Of a DNA stretch of 64,000 nucleotides, positions 7,929-17,088 are shown one piece after another (positions within the stretch are counted from its first letter, which is position 1; every line of letters begins with the position of its first letter). Both the position numbers and the translations under genes were made by a program. The notes beneath the pieces were generated by a model that saw only the letters and a list, made by a program, of their open reading frames with translations, searched no databases and had not been told where the DNA came from. The stretch spans positions 967 through 64,966 of the forward strand of contig NZ_LROZ01000005.1 in the NCBI RefSeq assembly GCF_001549985.1, written 5' to 3'. This DNA is from Myroides odoratus. GTDB taxonomy: Bacteria; Bacteroidota; Bacteroidia; Flavobacteriales; Flavobacteriaceae.

Positions 7929-9002
7929 ATGAGTTTAGAAACAAAATTTGAACTTTCTATCGATAAAATAGAAAAGTCTAGAGTCGATTCAATTGATTTC
8001 GAGAATGTAAAATTTGGATCTATTTTCACGGATCATATGTTGGTTTGTCATTATAAAGATGGTAAATGGGGAAAAGTGGAAATCAAACCTTATGGACCGA
8101 TGAGTTTCGCACCTTCAATTAATGTTTTCCACTATGGACAAGCTATTTTCGAGGGAATGAAAGCGTACAAAGACAACAACGACGATGTATGGTTATTCCG
8201 TCCACGCGAGAACTGGGCTCGTTTTAATAAATCTGCAGAACGTATGGCTATGCCACATATTGATGAAGAAAGATTTATTGATGGTTTAAAAGCACTTTTA
8301 AATTTAGATAGAGAATGGGTTAGAAAAGGAGAAGGAAACTCTTTGTACTTACGTCCATTTATGGTTGGTACACACGAAGGTGTTGTTGCAGGACCATCTA
8401 GCGAATTTATGTTCTGTGTTATTTGTTCTCCTGCTCGTACTTACTACTCAGGAAAAGTAAAAGTACAAGTTGCTGAGCATTACAGCCGTGCAGCTAACGG
8501 AGGTGTAGGATACACGAAATGTTCTGGAAACTACGGTGGACAGTTCTATCCTACTCAATTAGCTCAACAAGAAGGTTACCAACAAATTATTTGGACTGAT
8601 GATGCTACACATACAAAATTAGAAGAAGCTGGTACAATGAACGTATTCTTCAGAATTGGAGATACTTTAATTACAGCACCTACTAGTGAGCGTATCTTAG
8701 ATGGTGTAACAAGAAAAAGTTTAATTGACATCGCTAAAAGCAAAGGAATCAACGTTGAAGTTCGTTCTATCGTTATTCAAGAATTAGTAGATGCGCATGC
8801 TAAAGGTGAACTATTAGAAATCTTTGGTGCTGGAACTGCAGTAACAATTGGGCAAATTGAAGGTTTTGCTTACCAACAAAAATACTACGAATTACCAAAT
8901 GTAAAAGATGAAGATTCTTATGCAGTTATGTTGAAAACAAACCTACAAGGTATTCAACAAAAAGCAATTGAAGATACTTTCAACTGGACAGAAAAAATAT
9001 AA
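7929..9002 (+). CDS. ilvE: Branched-chain-amino-acid aminotransferase
   Basis: 357 residues of the class IV PLP aminotransferase family, class II BCAT size range. It catalyses the reversible final transamination of leucine, isoleucine and valine synthesis with glutamate in the cytosol. Visible signatures: NVFHYGQAIFEGMKAYK near residue 65, YLRPFMVGT near 140, the PLP lysine in YTKCSGNYGG near residue 198, and EAGTMNVFFRIGD near 238. Stands alone with its own promoter (7823-7854) and a strong terminator (9028-9054); it is not in an ilv operon here. Confidence 0.97.
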   Translation: MSLETKFELSIDKIEKSRVDSIDFENVKFGSIFTDHMLVCHYKDGKWGKVEIKPYGPMSFAPSINVFHYGQAIFEGMKAYKDNNDDVWLFRPRENWARFNKSAERMAMPHIDEERFIDGLKALLNLDREWVRKGEGNSLYLRPFMVGTHEGVVAGPSSEFMFCVICSPARTYYSGKVKVQVAEHYSRAANGGVGYTKCSGNYGGQFYPTQLAQQEGYQQIIWTDDATHTKLEEAGTMNVFFRIGDTLITAPTSERILDGVTRKSLIDIAKSKGINVEVRSIVIQELVDAHAKGELLEIFGAGTAVTIGQIEGFAYQQKYYELPNVKDEDSYAVMLKTNLQGIQQKAIEDTFNWTEKI

Positions 9003-9027
9003 ATATCCCTTTGGGATACTATTTCAA

Positions 9028-9054
9028 AAACGGCAGACATCCTGCCGTTTTTTT
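9028..9054 (+). terminator. Terminator of ilvE
   Basis: AAACGGCAG / CTGCCGTTT stem with a 5-nt loop followed by a run of T, 26 bp after the ilvE stop. Confidence 0.93.
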
Positions 9055-9101
9055 ATGCGCTATATTGAAGCTTTTTACTTATTTTTGCTAAAATCTTTAT
9101 T

Positions 9102-9287
9102 ATGTTTACACCAGGGCAAATTCAATTCGCGCTTTTCTTTATTGTTGTCTTTACGATTGTACTAATCATCATGTATCGTAAAGATCTTAACCTTCATAGA
9201 AAATACTACAAAAATAGATTGTGGATCCTACTCGCGTTTCTTGCCTTTATTGGTTCATTATTCATCTTAAAGAACGTGCTTAAATAA
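9102..9287 (+). CDS. Small membrane protein, two transmembrane helices
   Basis: 61 residues. Two hydrophobic segments (about 8-24 and 40-57) flank a basic loop (YRKDLNLHRKYYKNR). Not recognised beyond looking like a conserved short flavobacterial membrane protein. A -7 box TATTTTTG at 9080-9087 predicts a leader of only about 10 nt. It ends 29 bp before the SRPBCC gene, so the two may be co-transcribed. Accepted as real because of the promoter, clean topology and lack of any competing gene. Confidence 0.7.
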   Translation: MFTPGQIQFALFFIVVFTIVLIIMYRKDLNLHRKYYKNRLWILLAFLAFIGSLFILKNVLK

Positions 9288-9316
9288 TTTTTAATCCTGG
9301 GTATCGACTGCTTACT

Positions 9317-10429
9317 ATGAAAATTCTCAAGTATTTCCTACTGCTTATTACCTTATTATGCGTTTCGCTTATTGTTTTTGTATTAACACAAAGTGGTAAT
9401 TTCAAAATCACGAAATCCTTTGAATTAGATGCTCCCCAACCCATTGTTTACCAATACATTCAAGATTTAAACAATTGGAACGACTGGATTGCGACAGAAA
9501 AAATGTCCAATGGTGTATATGCTATTGAACTCCCAAATATAGGTTCTTACCAAATTCGTAAAGAATACGAAAAACTCAATGATAGTATCTCTCAAGATAT
9601 TTTATACGACAATAAATTGTCTAATATCATTTGGCGCTTCTCTACGCAAGGACAAAAAACAAAAGTAGATTTCTCTTTTGAAGGTTCGATTGACCTCAAA
9701 ACAAAAATCCTTACTTTCTTCTCAGGATCTCCTAATAAAGTTGTTGGTGAAGCAATTGACAATAGCATCAACGGACTTATTGTATTTTTTATTAAGCAAT
9801 ATAAGGAATACGACTTAACTACTACAGGCCTAGTTAATAAAGCTCCGCTAAACTATATCTACCTCAACGGAACTGCTGACTATACTGATATCAAACCTTC
9901 AATAGAAGTTTTACACACCAAATTAACAGAGTTTTGTACAGCAAATAATATTAAAGTAGATGCTACTCCACTGCTGATTTTTGACAATACTCCATTAACA
10001 CAGACGCTGTCCTTTCAATATGGTTTTAAAATACACGATGCTATCTTTTTAAACGAAGAAGAACTTTTTAAAACAGCTACTTTAGAGGCTAACACCTACT
10101 TTGAAAGCACTGTTTCAGGATATTATTCTCATTTGCCAAAAGCATTGAGAGAAATTAGACCCATCATCAGTAAATCAGAAGTATTTACAAATAATCCAAC
10201 AGGAAAAATGATTATCGAATTGAATCAATCTTCCTTCAATAACCGTTTACCATCTTCTTGGAAAACAACAATATTGATTCCGGTTATACAAAATCAACAA
10301 CCGACAACGGTATATGATAGTATTAGACGACCTTATACACGTCCTTACGGAATGCCAAAAGAACATAACACGGCAACAGACACACCTCCAACCACAACCA
10401 TCATAGGACAAGAGGAAAACAACGAATAA
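9317..10429 (+). CDS. SRPBCC/polyketide cyclase-like protein with GyrI-like C-terminal part
   Basis: 370 residues. An N-terminal hydrophobic helix (4-25) anchors or exports the protein. It is followed by an SRPBCC (START-like) fold at about 30-165, with FELDAPQPIVYQYIQDLNNW typical of polyketide-cyclase-like proteins, and then a region (about 185-340) resembling GyrI-like/effector-binding domains. The C-terminal 30 residues are low-complexity and rich in Thr/Pro. Such proteins bind small hydrophobic ligands; the ligand is unknown. Ends at a strong bidirectional terminator shared with kdsB. Confidence 0.8.
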   Translation: MKILKYFLLLITLLCVSLIVFVLTQSGNFKITKSFELDAPQPIVYQYIQDLNNWNDWIATEKMSNGVYAIELPNIGSYQIRKEYEKLNDSISQDILYDNKLSNIIWRFSTQGQKTKVDFSFEGSIDLKTKILTFFSGSPNKVVGEAIDNSINGLIVFFIKQYKEYDLTTTGLVNKAPLNYIYLNGTADYTDIKPSIEVLHTKLTEFCTANNIKVDATPLLIFDNTPLTQTLSFQYGFKIHDAIFLNEEELFKTATLEANTYFESTVSGYYSHLPKALREIRPIISKSEVFTNNPTGKMIIELNQSSFNNRLPSSWKTTILIPVIQNQQPTTVYDSIRRPYTRPYGMPKEHNTATDTPPTTTIIGQEENNE

Positions 10430-10465
10430 AAAAAAAGAGAATCTAAATAGATTCTCTTTTTTTTT
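10430..10465. terminator. Bidirectional terminator between SRPBCC gene and kdsB
   Basis: A-run, GAGAATC / GATTCTC stem, T-run. It directly abuts both stop codons and serves the two convergent genes. Confidence 0.92.
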
Positions 10466-11201
10466 ATAGTCCACTAGCCAATAAGGCTTTTGCTCGTTCT
10501 AAATCTTCTGGTGTGTCAATTCCTACTCCTACATGGTGAGTAATTGCCATTTTGATGCGTTTACCATATTCTAAATAGCGCAATTGCTCTAATTTCTCTG
10601 TCGCTTCCAAAAACTTCATTGGCCACGTGGTAAATTCCAACAAAGCTTCTCTTCTAAACGCATATACTCCAATATGTTGGTAGTACTGTACGGCTGTTTC
10701 TTTATCGCGAGGATAAGGAATAACAGAACGAGAAAAATACAACGCTACTTTATTTTCATCCACCACTACTTTCACATTGTTGGGATTTTCAATAATAGCC
10801 CACTCGTGAATCGGAGTCATCAAAGAAGCTAAATCTATTTGTTGTGTAGAATCTTCTTTAAAAATCTGAATCAACTGTTCTAGATTATCTTTATTGACGA
10901 AGGGTTCATCTCCTTGAACATTAATTACAATATCAGCTTCGATATTCGCAATGGCTTCTGCAATACGATCACTACCACTTTCGTGTTCTTTTATACTGCG
11001 AACGACTTTACCTCCATGCATTTGAATCTCATCAAAAATTAAAGGTGAATCAGTCACAACAAAAACATCATCAAATAAGCCTGTTGCTACCGTAGCTTCA
11101 TAGGTTCTTCGAATAATTGTCTTTCCTCCTAATTCTTGCATTAATTTAGCAGGAAAACGCGTAGAGGCATAACGAGCCGGAATTACCGCAATTACTTTCA
11201 T
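10464..11201 (-). CDS. kdsB: 3-deoxy-manno-octulosonate cytidylyltransferase
   Basis: 245 residues from the ATG at 11201 ([14 protein letters not shown]); an ATG at 11225 would add eight residues without homology and would overlap the promoter. The enzyme activates Kdo with CTP to CMP-Kdo for lipopolysaccharide inner-core synthesis. Signatures: the nucleotide-binding [15 protein letters not shown] at the N-terminus, [13 protein letters not shown] near residue 97, and [14 protein letters not shown]. Normal family length. A TATCTTTG -7 box lies 21 bp upstream. Confidence 0.96.
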   Translation of the reverse strand: MKVIAVIPARYASTRFPAKLMQELGGKTIIRRTYEATVATGLFDDVFVVTDSPLIFDEIQMHGGKVVRSIKEHESGSDRIAEAIANIEADIVINVQGDEPFVNKDNLEQLIQIFKEDSTQQIDLASLMTPIHEWAIIENPNNVKVVVDENKVALYFSRSVIPYPRDKETAVQYYQHIGVYAFRREALLEFTTWPMKFLEATEKLEQLRYLEYGKRIKMAITHHVGVGIDTPEDLERAKALLASGL

Positions 11202-11222
11202 ATGGGTTGTATTAATTTCAAT

Positions 11223-11230
11223 CAAAGATA
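11223..11230 (-). promoter_or_regulatory. -7 box of kdsB
   Basis: Minus-strand TATCTTTG, 21 bp before the chosen ATG. It supports the shorter kdsB start, because the longer one would begin inside this box. Confidence 0.6.
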
Positions 11231-11281
11231 AGGGATTTCAAGATTTTCTTACTATAGAAATTCCTGATTTATTACTTGGCA

Positions 11282-12721
11282 TTAATCCAATTGCTCTTCA
11301 AAATACTCCTCCTGAAAACCAATCAAATACAATTTGCTTTTCGCACGTGTCATGGCAGTATACAACCAACGCACATAGTCTTGATTAATGCCTTCAGGTA
11401 AATACGGTTGTTCAATAAAAACCGTATCCCATTGCCCACCTTGTGATTTATGACAAGTTACTGCATATGAAAACTTCACTTGCAAGGCATTAAAATATTC
11501 GTTTTCTTTTACCTTTTGATTCTTTTTGTACTTCGAAATTTCATCTTCATAGTCTAACAATACTTCTTGATACAAACGATTACTCTCTTCATACGTCAAA
11601 GCTGGTGATTCACTTGTCAAGGTATCTAACAAAATTACCGTGTCAAAAGGTGCCATCTGATCGTAATCAATCATGCGAATGCGTACCGAAGCAAATCGGA
11701 AACCATAAAGCTCTACGGTTTTGTAAATTTGCAGAATTTCAATAATATCGCCATTAGCTAAGAAATCTGTCACCGTAGAATCTTTCAACCAATAGTAATT
11801 GTTTTTCACGACCATCAATAAATCCCCTGCGGATACTTCACTCTCCCGATCCAGAATACGCATGCGTATTTGCTGATTATAGGCATTGGCGCGTTTGTTC
11901 GAACGCACAATAAACATTGTTTCTTCAGGCCCTGCATTAGAATAGGACGAAAAAATAGCATCTTGAATATCGTAACTATCTGTTAGGCGAATAATATCTT
12001 TAAATCCGTATAAGTTAAATTGGAACGTATCCATAAAATGTGAATCCAACAACATGCGTAATTCCGTCGCATTATAGAGAATTCCAGAATCCTCTTCTTG
12101 ACGCATCACCTCATCTAATTCAATGTATTGAATCGGCATATTGTAGTGAAAACTCAATTGATCTGTATCGAGCGCAGGGCTTACTGTCATGTTAATTGGC
12201 GGAAGCTGTGCAACATCTCCAATTAGGATTAGCTTGCAATTTTGTCCCGTATATACATAGTAAATCAAATCATCCAAAAGAGAACCATGTGGGTACATAC
12301 TACTATCGCCAGCAGAACCATCGCCAATCATCGAAGCCTCATCCACAATAAAAATGGTGTTTTTATGCTTGTTTTGACGCATGGTATACTGCATTCCTCC
12401 TCCATTTTTTAATGGTTTAGGATAGTAAATATACTTGTGGATGGTAAAAGCTGGACGCTGAGCATAACTGCTAATCACTTTAGCAGCACGTCCTGTTGGT
12501 GCTAACATCACGGCGTATTTATGAATCGAACGCAATTGATTGACTACAACAGATAGCAAGGTCGTCTTTCCTGTGCCCGCGTATCCCTTCAAAACAAACA
12601 ACTCATCCTGCTGATCTGCGGTAATAAACTCAGCTATCTTTTGTAAAAAAATATCTTGTTTTAACGTCAGTTCATACGGAAATTGATGTCGTAACACCTT
12701 GTAAAATTCAGTTCCTCTCAT
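11282..12721 (-). CDS. RecD-like superfamily 1 DNA helicase
   Basis: 479 residues. Walker A GYAGTGKT at 46-53, Walker B FIVDEASMIGD near residue 125, the motif III-like LILIGDVAQLPPI near residue 165, and a C-terminal UvrD_C_2/RecD-type end (VTCHKSQGGQWDTVFIE and YTAMTRAKSKLYLIG). This is the short single-subunit helicase of Bacteroidota that resembles the RecD2 core without its N-terminal extension. It should unwind DNA in repair or recombination using ATP. Monocistronic, with a TATCTTTG box at 12753-12760. The precise role is not known to me. Confidence 0.9.
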   Translation of the reverse strand: MRGTEFYKVLRHQFPYELTLKQDIFLQKIAEFITADQQDELFVLKGYAGTGKTTLLSVVVNQLRSIHKYAVMLAPTGRAAKVISSYAQRPAFTIHKYIYYPKPLKNGGGMQYTMRQNKHKNTIFIVDEASMIGDGSAGDSSMYPHGSLLDDLIYYVYTGQNCKLILIGDVAQLPPINMTVSPALDTDQLSFHYNMPIQYIELDEVMRQEEDSGILYNATELRMLLDSHFMDTFQFNLYGFKDIIRLTDSYDIQDAIFSSYSNAGPEETMFIVRSNKRANAYNQQIRMRILDRESEVSAGDLLMVVKNNYYWLKDSTVTDFLANGDIIEILQIYKTVELYGFRFASVRIRMIDYDQMAPFDTVILLDTLTSESPALTYEESNRLYQEVLLDYEDEISKYKKNQKVKENEYFNALQVKFSYAVTCHKSQGGQWDTVFIEQPYLPEGINQDYVRWLYTAMTRAKSKLYLIGFQEEYFEEQLD

Positions 12722-12752
12722 GCTATTATTCTCCTAAATACACCTAAAACAC

Positions 12753-12760
12753 CAAAGATA
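12753..12760 (-). promoter_or_regulatory. -7 box of the helicase gene
   Basis: Minus-strand TATCTTTG, 31 bp before the ATG. A plus-strand TAAATTTG (12805-12812) lies close by and probably serves the divergent DUF3822 gene. Confidence 0.55.
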
Positions 12761-12804
12761 CTAAGCTTTTTACCCCAAGACTAATATACTCCCTTAAAAT
12801 TGTT

Positions 12805-12812
12805 TAAATTTG
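12805..12812 (+). promoter_or_regulatory. -7 box of the DUF3822-rsmD operon
   Basis: TAAATTTG matches TAnnTTTG and sits 38 bp before the ATG at 12851. No clear -33 TTG. Confidence 0.5.
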
Positions 12813-12850
12813 TCTCTCGCATTCGCAGTTAGAAATTTAGTGCAAAAACG

Positions 12851-13642
12851 ATGGAGCAAAGCTTAAACAAACTTATCATTCAGGTATCCCTTCAGAAATT
12901 TACGTTTATCATTCAAGACATTGAATCGAAACAAATTCACCATTTTGCCTCAGAAGGATTCAACCAAAATAGACCAATTGAAGATCAGTTGCACAGTCTT
13001 TTTGCTAAACATGAAGTTTTAACCTCTCCATTTGAAGATATTTTAGTTTTACACGATAACAATCTCAATACATTCGTACCACTTGCCTTATTTGATGAGC
13101 AGGCACTCGGATCATATCTACAATATAACACCAAAGTATTTTCTACTGACTTTTTTGCTTTTGATGAGTTAGCAGCTAAAAATATCAACAACGTGTATAT
13201 TCCCTATGTACAAATCAACAATGTTTTATTGGATCAACTTGGGGAATTTACCTATCAACATATTAATACCCCTTTAGTTGATCATATTCTAGATCTTTCA
13301 ACTAAACACACAGCAATCGAAGTATATGCCTATGTGCAAAAAGATCACTTCGAACTCATCGTTGTACAAGAAGGACAATTAATTTTATTCAACTCTTTCT
13401 TATACAATACCGCACAAGATTTCATCTACTATCTATTATTTGTATACGAACAGCTCAAACTGGATCCAGAAACGGTTCCGTTAAAACTGTTAAGCCGAAT
13501 TGAAAAAGACGACAGCTTATTTGAACAGGCCTATACCTACATCCGACACGTAGAAATTTTGGAGGAACAAGCCACTATTGCTCCTTCCCTTCTATTACAT
13601 TATCAAGTACCCAAACAACATTATATTTTATTCCATCTATGA
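12851..13642 (+). CDS. DUF3822 family protein
   Basis: 263 residues, recognised as the DUF3822 family that precedes rsmD in many Bacteroidota. It appears to have an actin/ASKHA-like layout of two similar halves: the first around SLQKFTFIIQDIESKQIHHF, the second around HTAIEVYAYVQKDHFELIVV with FNSFLYNTAQDFIYYLLFVY. No catalytic motif can be named. It overlaps the rsmD start by 4 bp (ATGA), so translation is coupled; a role linked to ribosome maturation is only an inference from that context. Confidence 0.88.
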   Translation: MEQSLNKLIIQVSLQKFTFIIQDIESKQIHHFASEGFNQNRPIEDQLHSLFAKHEVLTSPFEDILVLHDNNLNTFVPLALFDEQALGSYLQYNTKVFSTDFFAFDELAAKNINNVYIPYVQINNVLLDQLGEFTYQHINTPLVDHILDLSTKHTAIEVYAYVQKDHFELIVVQEGQLILFNSFLYNTAQDFIYYLLFVYEQLKLDPETVPLKLLSRIEKDDSLFEQAYTYIRHVEILEEQATIAPSLLLHYQVPKQHYILFHL

Positions 13643-14211
13643 GAATTATTTCAGGAAAATTAAAAGGAAGAAAACTAAGTCCACCTAAAAACTTACCTGT
13701 TCGCCCTACTACAGACATGAGTAAAGAAGCTTTGTTTAATATTTTAAACAATCACTTCAATTTCTCTGAGCTACAAGTCTTAGACTTATTTTCAGGCACA
13801 GGAAGTATTAGCTACGAGTTTGCTTCAAGAGGCGTGGAAAATATTGTCAGCATTGATGCTGATTATGGTTGTGTCAATTTTATTAAGAAAACAGCAAAAG
13901 ATTTTGATTTAAATATCGTTCCTTACAAATCGGATGTATTCAAATTTCTTGAAAAACACCAAGGAACCTATGACATTATCTTTGCGGATCCTCCTTATGA
14001 TTTCACGCAAGAGCAATTTGAGAAAATTGTAACAGATATCTTAAACAATAACCTCTTAGACGAAGAGGGCATGTTAGTAGTGGAACACTCTAAATTCACG
14101 AAACTAGAGCATCTGCCTCATTTTTCTTTTGAAAAGAACTACGGCGGATCTGTCTTTACTTTTTTTGAATACGCATCAGAAGAAGAGGACGAAGATATAG
14201 AAGAAGAATAA
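13639..14211 (+). CDS. rsmD: 16S rRNA (guanine(966)-N(2))-methyltransferase RsmD
   Basis: 190 residues. MRIISGKLKGRKL at the N-terminus and RPTTDMSKEALFNIL are typical of RsmD; the SAM-binding motif is LDLFSGTGSISYEFASRG near residue 48, and the catalytic DPPY tetrapeptide is in FADPPYDF near residue 118. It methylates G966 of 16S rRNA in the small subunit. The C-terminus is a very acidic tail (EEEDEDIEEE). Starts inside the DUF3822 gene by a 4-bp overlap and ends at a terminator. Confidence 0.95.
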   Translation: MRIISGKLKGRKLSPPKNLPVRPTTDMSKEALFNILNNHFNFSELQVLDLFSGTGSISYEFASRGVENIVSIDADYGCVNFIKKTAKDFDLNIVPYKSDVFKFLEKHQGTYDIIFADPPYDFTQEQFEKIVTDILNNNLLDEEGMLVVEHSKFTKLEHLPHFSFEKNYGGSVFTFFEYASEEEDEDIEEE

Positions 14212-14242
14212 AAAAAATCCACACCTAGGTGTGGATTTTTTT
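14211..14242. terminator. Terminator after rsmD (facing rnpB)
   Basis: The perfect palindrome CCACACCTAGGTGTGG (14219-14234) is flanked by AAAAAAAT and ATTTTTTT, so it can stop transcription from both rsmD and the convergent rnpB. Confidence 0.93.
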
Positions 14243-14265
14243 ATTCTTATACATTGATTTAAAAA

Positions 14266-14582
14266 TAAATGCAGATCTATAAGCCGGATTCTGTATGCAC
14301 CGAAATGCACCCTTATCATTTATCCAGGCCATCAATTACTCAATGGCTCTATCTGCCTACCCCTAAAGCATCGGGCGAGCAGCCCTCGAACGCTAAATAT
14401 ACATGGCATTTCACCGTATAGAGTTTACCTGATTTCACTACAGCATTACCTGTACATCCTTTCTGTTGCACTTGTCCTCACGGATTGCTCCGCGGATGGG
14501 TGTTACCCACTATACCGCTCTATGGTGTCCAGACTTTCCTCTCGTTTATTGCTAAACCAGCGATAAGGCGATCTGCATAAGT
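14266..14582 (-). ncRNA. rnpB: RNase P RNA (bacterial class A)
   Basis: On the minus strand the 5' part contains GAGGAAAGTCCGGAC-like sequence (reverse complement of 14527-14543), the universal CR-I core of RNase P RNA, and the 3' end contains ACAGAATCCGGCTTAT (reverse complement of about 14276-14291), the matching end of the molecule. The two ends carry TTATGCAGATC and GATCTGC segments that pair as P1. It is the catalytic RNA that matures tRNA 5' ends. A full promoter lies directly upstream (14586-14617) and predicts a start at about 14581-14582; the 3' end is approximate. Confidence 0.95.
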
Positions 14583-14585
14583 TTG

Positions 14586-14617
14586 CAAAAGTACAGCTTT
14601 CCGCGCAAAGGCGAACA
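14586..14617 (-). promoter_or_regulatory. Promoter of rnpB
   Basis: Minus strand TTG (14617-14615), 21-bp spacer, TACTTTTG (14593-14586). The RNA start expected about four bases after the box coincides with the beginning of the P1 helix, which supports both calls and calibrates other promoters in the window. Confidence 0.8.
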
Positions 14618-14642
14618 AACTATTTACTTTATTTTATATCTA

Positions 14643-15482
14643 TTATGGAATCCATTTCTTAGGGAAATTTGGCTTGCGTTTTTCTAAGAATGCATTGCGT
14701 CCCTCAATCGCTTCTTCTGTCATATAAGCTAAACGAGTGGCTTCTCCAGCAAATACTTGCTGCCCAACCATACCGTCATCTGTCAAGTTCATCGCAAATT
14801 TCAACATCTTAATAGAAGTCGGTGATTTCGCTAATACCTCTTGTGCCCATTCATAAGCTGTGTCTTCTAACTCCGCATGTGGAATTACCGCATTAACCAT
14901 CCCCATTTCAAAAGCTTCTTGAGCCGAATAGTTTCTTCCTAAAAAGAAAATCTCTCTCGCTTTTTTCTGTCCTACCATTTTAGCTAAATACGCAGAACCA
15001 TATCCACCATCAAAACTAGTTACATCCGCATCTGTTTGTTTGAAAATAGCATGTTCTTTACTCGCTAAAGTCATATCACAAACTACGTGTAAACTATGAC
15101 CTCCACCAACAGCCCATCCTGGCACTACAGCAATAACTACTTTAGGCATGAAGCGAATTAAACGCTGTACCTCTAAGATATTCAAACGATGCATTCCATC
15201 ATCTCCTACATACCCTTGATGCCCTCTTGCTTTTTGGTCTCCTCCACTACAAAAAGAATACACGCCATCTTTTGGCGAAGGTCCTTCTGCAGAAAGTAAT
15301 ACAACACCAATAGAAGTATCTTCTTGCGCATCGTAAAAAGCACGGTACAACTCACTCGTTGTTTTAGGTCTAAAAGCATTTCGAACTTCTGGTCGATTAA
15401 ACGCAATACGAGCTACTCCATTACACTTTTTATAGGTAATGTCTTCGAACTCGATCGCCGTTTTCCATTCTATTTTACTCAT
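14643..15482 (-). CDS. menB: 1,4-dihydroxy-2-naphthoyl-CoA synthase
   Basis: 279 residues of the crotonase superfamily, usual MenB length. It closes the naphthoate ring of O-succinylbenzoyl-CoA in menaquinone synthesis. Seen: ITYKKCNGVARIAFNRPEVR near the N-terminus, the oxyanion-hole region FCSGGDQKARG near residue 80, GWAVGGGHSLHVVCDMTLAS near residue 125, and SFDGGYGSAYLAKMVG near residue 158 carrying the catalytic-region Asp. Stands alone here, away from other men genes, 60 bp upstream of rnpB on the same strand. Confidence 0.95.
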   Translation of the reverse strand: MSKIEWKTAIEFEDITYKKCNGVARIAFNRPEVRNAFRPKTTSELYRAFYDAQEDTSIGVVLLSAEGPSPKDGVYSFCSGGDQKARGHQGYVGDDGMHRLNILEVQRLIRFMPKVVIAVVPGWAVGGGHSLHVVCDMTLASKEHAIFKQTDADVTSFDGGYGSAYLAKMVGQKKAREIFFLGRNYSAQEAFEMGMVNAVIPHAELEDTAYEWAQEVLAKSPTSIKMLKFAMNLTDDGMVGQQVFAGEATRLAYMTEEAIEGRNAFLEKRKPNFPKKWIP

Positions 15483-15742
15483 ATCTTTTACTATTTGTGA
15501 GTAAAATTACTGCTTTTTTACTTCATATCTAAACAATGACCAAGAGAATCCACTCCTCAAGTATTTCCATAGAAGTAAATCGCCAATCTTGCATTTATCG
15601 TTTAAAAAAAGAAGATGGATTGCGTACTTCCTATTTTTTTTATGTGTAAATTGAAAGTTTAGGAATAAATTTCTTTGATATTCGATAACTTTTACTAATT
15701 TGGTTTTTTCTTTAAAAAATCCCTACAAAGACAGTAAGACTA

Positions 15743-16927
15743 ATGAATACCAAACTCGCAATCTCTTTAGTTAGCTTATTAGCTTTCGCTTCTTGCAAAC
15801 AGCAACAGGAAGCTACTATGGATTTAGCCTTGAATATGCCTATCATCAAAGAACATAACGTTTTTGTTGATAAGCCTTATGAAACTTCATTTCAAGAACT
15901 AAAACCAGAGTATATCCTTGAAAAAGGACAACAAATCGAAGATTTCTACAATCAATATATCAAGAAAAGTGGTTACACAGGAAGTTTTTTGGTCGCACAA
16001 AACGGCAAGATTTTATATGAAAATTATTCTGGCTATGCGAATAAAAGACAAAATGAAGCCATTACCGAAAACACACCTATTCACGTAGCCTCTGTGGGTA
16101 AAGTAGTTACAGCAATAACTATTTTGCGCTTGGTACAAGAGGATTTATTGAGCCTAGATCAACCTGTTTCAGAAATTATCGACGGTTTTCCGTATGAAAA
16201 TATTACGGTGCGTACCTTATTAAGTCACCGCAGTGGTTTAAAATATTATGGCTACTATCCAAACAAATGGACCAGTCAAAATGTAATTACCAATGACCAA
16301 GTTTTAGAAGTAATCAATAGTCAAACCGTTGCTTTGGACTTCAAACCGAATACGCGTTTTACGTATAGCAACACCAATTATGTGGTTCTTGCTTCTATTG
16401 CAGAAAAAGTAACAGGTAAAAAATTCAAACAAGTAGTTCGTGATTTAATCTTTGATCCACTAGAAATGAACCACAGTTTTGTCTTTGATGACATTACACA
16501 TAAAAATGAAGTCACTCAATCCTATAATTCAAATTACCGCGAAATGCATTGGGATTATATGGATGGTACCTATGGGGATAAAAATATTTATACTACCCCA
16601 AGAGATATGCTCAAATTAGACACAGCAATGTATTCGGATGACTTTTTAAGTGCTGATTTAAAAGCGCAAATGACAGAAGGGTATAGCTTTGAGAGCAAAG
16701 GTACGCGTAACTATGGCTTAGGTATGCGTTTAATCAAAATGAAGAACAATAAAAACTATACCTACCACAACGGTTGGTGGAGAGGAAATACTTCTTCTTA
16801 TATCCGCTTAGCGGATTCAAATGCTTGTATCATTCTCTTTTCAAACAAGTATTCGAAATTGACCTATAAGACAATTGATTTATCTCATTATTTAGGAGAT
16901 TATCCTGTCGGAAATGTAGAGTTGTAG
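15743..16927 (+). CDS. Serine hydrolase lipoprotein, class C beta-lactamase/penicillin-binding protein-like
   Basis: 394 residues. Lipoprotein signal ending at Cys18 (LAFASC). The beta-lactamase (PF00144-type) domain spans about 65-385, with the nucleophile motif SVGK near residue 117, the YSN motif in FTYSNTNYVV near 212, and HNGWWRGN near 347 in place of the KTG box. The family includes D-aminopeptidases, esterases and peptidoglycan-acting enzymes as well as beta-lactamases, so resistance should not be assumed. Membrane-anchored and periplasm-facing by inference. Followed by a strong terminator. Confidence 0.88.
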   Translation: MNTKLAISLVSLLAFASCKQQQEATMDLALNMPIIKEHNVFVDKPYETSFQELKPEYILEKGQQIEDFYNQYIKKSGYTGSFLVAQNGKILYENYSGYANKRQNEAITENTPIHVASVGKVVTAITILRLVQEDLLSLDQPVSEIIDGFPYENITVRTLLSHRSGLKYYGYYPNKWTSQNVITNDQVLEVINSQTVALDFKPNTRFTYSNTNYVVLASIAEKVTGKKFKQVVRDLIFDPLEMNHSFVFDDITHKNEVTQSYNSNYREMHWDYMDGTYGDKNIYTTPRDMLKLDTAMYSDDFLSADLKAQMTEGYSFESKGTRNYGLGMRLIKMKNNKNYTYHNGWWRGNTSSYIRLADSNACIILFSNKYSKLTYKTIDLSHYLGDYPVGNVEL

Positions 16928-16930
16928 GGT

Positions 16931-17076
16931 GTTATGAGATATGAGTAAGTTATCCTAGAAATAAGACAGTTCAATATCTAAAAAAACAATATAAAAAAGG
17001 CGAGGGATTAAATCCCTCGCCTTTTTTATATATCTTAATTTGCTAGAATTGCTTGGTTGCACTCATAACTCATAAC
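16931..17076. repeat. Inverted RTGAG octamer pair flanking a terminator
   Basis: GTTATGAGATATGAGT (16931-16946) and ACTCATAACTCATAAC (17061-17076) are inverted copies with one mismatch, each made of two 8-bp units carrying ATGAG. They enclose the serine-hydrolase terminator. A second inverted pair, CTAGAATTG (17043-17051) and CAATTCTAG, overlaps the trkA stop on the right. Confidence 0.7.
16993..17027. terminator. Bidirectional terminator between serine hydrolase and trkA
   Basis: GGCGAGGGAT / ATCCCTCGCC stem with A-run before and T-run after; it serves the convergent genes on both sides. Confidence 0.93.
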
Positions 17077-17088
17077 CAAAACCCAATT

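Noticed and set aside
15743..16927. Calling the serine hydrolase an AmpC beta-lactamase
   Set aside because: It is a lipoprotein with HNG in place of KTG and no ampR nearby; the family is mostly not resistance enzymes.
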